Source: Phycisphaeraceae bacterium D3-23 (GTDB lineage: Bacteria; Planctomycetota; Phycisphaerae; Phycisphaerales; Phycisphaeraceae). Taken from it: a DNA stretch of 64,000 nucleotides. Made by a program: the position numbers and the translations under genes. The notes under the pieces are model-generated. The model saw only the letters and a program-made list of their open reading frames with translations. It was not told where the DNA came from and ran no database searches. Positions 60,861 to 64,000 of the stretch are shown piece after piece (the first letter of the stretch is position 1; each line of letters starts with the position of its first letter). The DNA is taken from positions 992,001 through 1,056,000 of the forward strand of contig CP114179.1 of NCBI GenBank assembly GCA_039555135.1. The letters are read 5' to 3'.

Positions 60861-61610
60861 TCACGCGCGCTCCGCCAGCCACGCCCGTACGATCCCCGCA
60901 GTGAATCGGCTGGCGACCTCGGTGATGAAGCGTTGGAAATCGACCGCCGAGCCCTCGGCCGCGCCGTCCGAGATCACACGCACCACTGTCAGCGGCACGC
61001 CGTGCTCGTGCGCCACCTGCGCCACCGCCGCGCCCTCCATCTCCACACACAGCACGCCGGGCACCAACGCTTCGACACGCGCCCGCGCCGCCGCGCTCGC
61101 GATGAACTGGTCCCCGCTCGCGACCGAGCCAACATGCACACGCGGCGACGCCACGCCCAGCACCGCCAACTCCCCTGGCTCAACATGCTCCGCCAGCCGA
61201 CCCAGAAACAACGCGCCCGCCCGGACCCCGCGCTCGACCCGTTCACGCTCCACCGCGAAGCAGCACGCCCCCAACAGCGGCACCTCCATCGGCGCAAACA
61301 ACGGGCTCGCGTCCAGGTCGTGCTGATACAGCGCATCCGCGACGACGATATCGCCGACGTTCAGCCCCCCGTCCACCGCACCCGCGACGCCGGTGAACAC
61401 GAGCTCACGCACGCCGAATCGGTCGACCATCGTCGTGGCGGTGGAGGCCGACGCGACTTTCCCCCACCGCGAAAATGCGAGTACGGCCTCGCGCCCGTCG
61501 AGCCGGCCTACGTGGTAGTCGCGCCCGCCGACGCGGTGCGTCGTGACATCGTCGAGCGCCTCCCGCAGGTGCGCCACTTCTTCCTGCATCGCGCCCATCA
61601 GTCCAAGCAT
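60861..61610 (-). CDS. mtnN: 5'-methylthioadenosine/S-adenosylhomocysteine nucleosidase
   Basis: A 249-residue nucleosidase cleaving MTA and SAH to adenine and a thio-sugar. The start MLGLMGAMQEEV is the family N-terminus; TGVAGAVDGGLNVGDIVVAD, SGDQFIAS, CVEMEGAAVAQVAHEHGVP and VRVISDGAA carry the purine-binding and catalytic residues. GGAG about 7 nt before ATG 61610 is a good ribosome site. It lies 31 nt downstream of the WD40 gene on the same strand, probably in one operon. Confidence 0.94.
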   Translation of the reverse strand: MLGLMGAMQEEVAHLREALDDVTTHRVGGRDYHVGRLDGREAVLAFSRWGKVASASTATTMVDRFGVRELVFTGVAGAVDGGLNVGDIVVADALYQHDLDASPLFAPMEVPLLGACCFAVERERVERGVRAGALFLGRLAEHVEPGELAVLGVASPRVHVGSVASGDQFIASAAARARVEALVPGVLCVEMEGAAVAQVAHEHGVPLTVVRVISDGAAEGSAVDFQRFITEVASRFTAGIVRAWLAERA

Positions 61611-61641
61611 CTGTGTCTCCTGGCGGTCAAACCGACCGGCC

Positions 61642-62775
61642 CTACTCCTCTTCCTCAACCACCTCATACCGCATCGACTCGACAAGCGTAAACGTCTGCG
61701 CACCGTAGAGCATGACCGCGCCCGACGACGACGACGCGGCCAGCCACTGCCCGTCCGGGCTGAACGCCAGGCGCGAGATGTCGGCGTCCGTGCGGAGTCG
61801 GTGCGCGATCGAATAACCGTCGGCCGCGTCGTAGATGACGATCTTCCCGGATTCACCGCCCGCCGCGAGGTATCGGCCATCTGCGCTGTAGGCAATGGCG
61901 AACTGTCGGCTGTTGCTCCCGCGCAGCGTCTTGATCAGCGCACCGGTTCTGACTTCGTGGACGCGCACCGTGGTGTCGTAGCTCACGGACGCAAGGTGCT
62001 CCCCGTCGGGCGAGAACGCGAGATCGAGCACATCACCCTCGTGGCTGTCGAGGGTGCGCAGCAGACCGCCCGATTGCGCATCGAACAGTCGCACATGGTC
62101 GTCCCGGCTACCCGTCGCGATCACTGCGCCGTCGGGCGAAAGCTCAAGCGCCGGCACCTGCTCATCATGCGGCGTGATGTCGTAGACCACCGACCCGTCG
62201 TCCAGGTCCCACGCGATCAGCCGGCGGTCGTCGCCGGCCGAGTACATCCGCCGCTGGTCGGGCGCGACCGCGATCGCGTGGACATCGTTGGTGTGCCCGC
62301 CCGGCTCGAACACGTGCTGCTGCTGCAGGTCGGCGTCCCAGCGGACGATACGGTTGTCGCCCCCGCCGGTGACGATCGACGCGTCGTCGAGGAAGGCGAT
62401 GGCGAAGGCCCAGTCGTCGTGCGCCGCGAGCCGGGTGGCCGACGGATGCTCGGGGTCCTGCGCGTGCGCTAAGAGAAGCGCCAACTCGATCCGCATCACC
62501 CCGCCATCGCCCGCCCCCAGCGCGAGGTAGGCGCTGTCGTCACTGAACGCCAGCGCGTGTACCGCATAGGTATAGACCGGCCGACCGATCAGGTCGGACG
62601 CTACCTCATCCCGCGCGGGCCCACCCTGCAACCCCTGCGTCGGCGGCTGCGGGTCGCTGGAATCGACATGCGAAGACCGCCCCAACGACCCGGGCCAGAC
62701 AAAGACACCCAGCAACAGCAACGCAACTCCCAACGCGATGGAAAGTACGATCATGATACGGGTGCGTGGTTTCAT
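61642..62775 (-). CDS. membrane-anchored WD40-repeat protein
   Basis: A 377-residue protein with one N-terminal span (IMIVLSIALGVALLLLGVFV) and a beta propeller of about seven WD40 blades (e.g. HALAFSDDSAYLALGAGDGG, VHAIAVAPDQRRMYSAGDDR, LELSPDGAVIATGSRDDHVR, LDLAFSPDGEHLASVSYDTT, LAFSPDGQWLAASSSSG). Start is ambiguous between ATG 62775 (MKPRTRI, used) and ATG 62796 (MARNKFAMKPR). The propeller would be periplasmic. Probably a scaffold; no partner is evident. mtnN follows in the same direction. Confidence 0.82.
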   Translation of the reverse strand: MKPRTRIMIVLSIALGVALLLLGVFVWPGSLGRSSHVDSSDPQPPTQGLQGGPARDEVASDLIGRPVYTYAVHALAFSDDSAYLALGAGDGGVMRIELALLLAHAQDPEHPSATRLAAHDDWAFAIAFLDDASIVTGGGDNRIVRWDADLQQQHVFEPGGHTNDVHAIAVAPDQRRMYSAGDDRRLIAWDLDDGSVVYDITPHDEQVPALELSPDGAVIATGSRDDHVRLFDAQSGGLLRTLDSHEGDVLDLAFSPDGEHLASVSYDTTVRVHEVRTGALIKTLRGSNSRQFAIAYSADGRYLAAGGESGKIVIYDAADGYSIAHRLRTDADISRLAFSPDGQWLAASSSSGAVMLYGAQTFTLVESMRYEVVEEEE

Positions 62776-62924
62776 GGCGAACTTGTTCCGAGCCATCGAG
62801 GACCCAGATCACGGCTTTAGGGAGATTAGTCGGAATACGTTGCAGTCGTCGAAAGATACGTCCCCGCATTGTACGGAAGCGCGTGGCGTTTCCGCAGCGC
62901 TAATAGAAACTGGGTCTAAAAACA

Positions 62925-62959
62925 ACAGCCCCGCCGGGTGACCGGCGGGGCTGTGTTCG
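62925..62959 (-). terminator. intrinsic terminator of the RRM gene
   Basis: A 13-bp perfect stem (62925-62937 with 62942-62954) and a 4-nt loop; on the minus strand it is followed by TGTTTTT. It lies about 67 nt after the stop of the RRM gene. Confidence 0.88.
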
Positions 62960-63021
62960 ATTCATCGTTTGGCAATCACGCGCATCGTTTCCGGTGGGCG
63001 TGCTTGTCTAGCGGGTTGGGT

Positions 63022-63342
<321 letters not shown>

Positions 63343-63472
63343 CGCGAAGCTCCTGGGTTTTCGAGGCGGATCGTTGGGCTACCGGGGAGGCCAGGAGAGG
63401 CCGGGGACCTGGGGCTTCGCGAACGTCTCAGTCAAGTGTCGCCACGCGACAGTGCGTGGCTGCTGGGCGAAA

Positions 63473-63502
63473 ATTATACCCGGACAGGCCCGGGCCTGCC
63501 AA
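63473..63502 (-). promoter_or_regulatory. near-consensus sigma-70 promoter of the RRM gene
   Basis: Minus strand TTGGCA (63502-63497), 18-nt spacer, TATAAT (63478-63473); start site near 63466. A 14-bp perfect palindrome (CAGGCCCGGGCCTG, 63485-63498) fills most of the spacer and could be an operator. Confidence 0.8.
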
Positions 63503-63769
63503 GCCGGTCGGGTGGGGAACGCCCGCCGCGTGGCGTCTTGATGGGATTTAGTGGCCCAAAAGGGCCTTGGCGGGCTTTCGTCGCCGGTCACAAGGCCCGA
63601 GGGGGTCGCGTCTTCGGACTCGGCCCGCGTTTCGGGAGGCCCGTCTCGGCACGGGCTGGGGCAGGCGGGGTGAGTGGGATACGCGTGAGAGTCTGGGCAA
63701 GATGCGGCCGCCGCGCATGGCTGCGCGTGTGCCCGCAGGGTCCACTGCAATAACCCGCCGCGATTTTCG

Positions 63770-63798
63770 TTGGCCTGATGTCAATCGCTGCGTAAGAT
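63770..63798 (+). promoter_or_regulatory. candidate promoter of the haloperoxidase-like gene
   Basis: TTGGCC (63770-63775), 17-nt spacer, TAAGAT (63793-63798), about 65 nt before the start codon. Confidence 0.5.
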
Positions 63799-63862
63799 TG
63801 ATACATCGAACGCGGGTGGGACTTCGTTCGTTTTTCCCTCCACTTTGTATTGGGGTTACCAC

Positions 63863-64000
63863 ATGAATCGTCTCCGCTACCTCGTGGCCGCGCATGCGCT
63901 GGCCGGGCTCGGCCTGTTGGGTGTCTCGTCCGACGAGGCCCGGGCCGACGAAGTCCTCGACTGGAATCAGTTCGCCAGCGAGATGATCGTCGCCAACGAA
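63863..64000 (+). CDS. exported protein, possibly vanadium haloperoxidase-like (3' end outside window)
   Basis: Only the first 46 codons are visible. MNRLRYLVAAHALAGLGLLG is a signal peptide, probably cut after EARA. The mature start DEVLDWNQFASEMIVANE resembles the N-terminus of PAP2-fold vanadium-dependent haloperoxidase-like proteins as I remember them. Catalytic residues lie outside the window, so this is a weak assignment. ATG 63863 is used; only a G run stands in for a Shine-Dalgarno. Confidence 0.5.
   Translation, partial: MNRLRYLVAAHALAGLGLLGVSSDEARADEVLDWNQFASEMIVANE

Larger units (their letters stand above)
63343..63862. other. 520-nt gap between divergent genes; contains both promoters
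   Basis: 63343-63466 is the leader of the RRM gene, 63473-63502 its promoter, and 63770-63798 a candidate promoter for the haloperoxidase-like gene. From about 63503 to 63769 I see no gene, tRNA or repeat I can support; the short open frames there have no start signals. Confidence 0.6.

Overview
This is high-GC bacterial chromosome from a Gram-negative-plan bacterium, most probably a planctomycete of the Phycisphaerae type. The evidence is four secreted proteins that end in a dockerin-like pair of calcium loops plus a VPEP / hydrophobic / poly-Arg (PEP-CTERM) tail, an H-x(n)-DG pseudopilin, a C-x2-C-GYDLR zinc ribbon, a sulfatase lipoprotein, and outer-membrane functions (KDO transferase, ExbD/TonB-like pair, a giant LptA/OstA-like protein). 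No tRNA, rRNA, CRISPR array, phage or biosynthetic cluster was seen. This is mostly ordinary chromosome, with an unusual density of intergenic hairpin repeats.

Layout. 1-12 kb: end of topA, two large NxxGxxAF-repeat PEP-CTERM proteins, a small membrane protein, a TIGR03546/TIGR03545-like fusion, a XylR-type AraC regulator divergent from a LamG-like PEP-CTERM protein, and a pseudopilin. 12-18 kb: a translationally coupled trehalose synthase/phosphatase fusion and GH15 hydrolase, a quinone-oxidoreductase-like MDR, and a membrane protein/winged-helix pair. 18-26 kb: a coiled-coil protein, a TPR lipoprotein, a sulfatase / membrane protein / cytochrome P460 run, and a phosphohexomutase. 26-35 kb: the LptA-like giant, a decayed REP-associated tyrosine transposase between matching palindromes, metG, waaA, proB and two small genes. 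35-45 kb: a TonB-like protein with CARDB domains, exbD, two small membrane proteins, aroB, guaA and a metallophosphoesterase. 45-55 kb: a DUF2961 PEP-CTERM protein, an EEP-family protein, two tandem secreted caspase-fold peptidases with PPC repeats and an EF-hand loop, a double retropepsin lipoprotein, a four-helix-bundle protein and an HbpS-like protein. 55-64 kb: a HEAT-like lipoprotein, a HAD phosphatase, a zinc-ribbon-tailed amino-acid permease, a lone receiver domain, a bactofilin-like lipoprotein, a tautomerase, mtnN, a membrane-anchored WD40 protein, a glycine-rich RRM protein and the start of a haloperoxidase-like gene.

Three themes stand out. (1) Seven genes carry a TAnnnT hexamer exactly six bases before the start codon, the expected signature of leaderless transcripts. 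(2) At least eight families of intergenic palindromes are interspersed, several in three or four copies with compensatory changes, and one family flanks the transposase relic that may once have moved it. (3) The cell envelope is heavily represented, including tandem caspase-like peptidases and a TonB-like protein whose periplasmic part carries adhesion-type domains.
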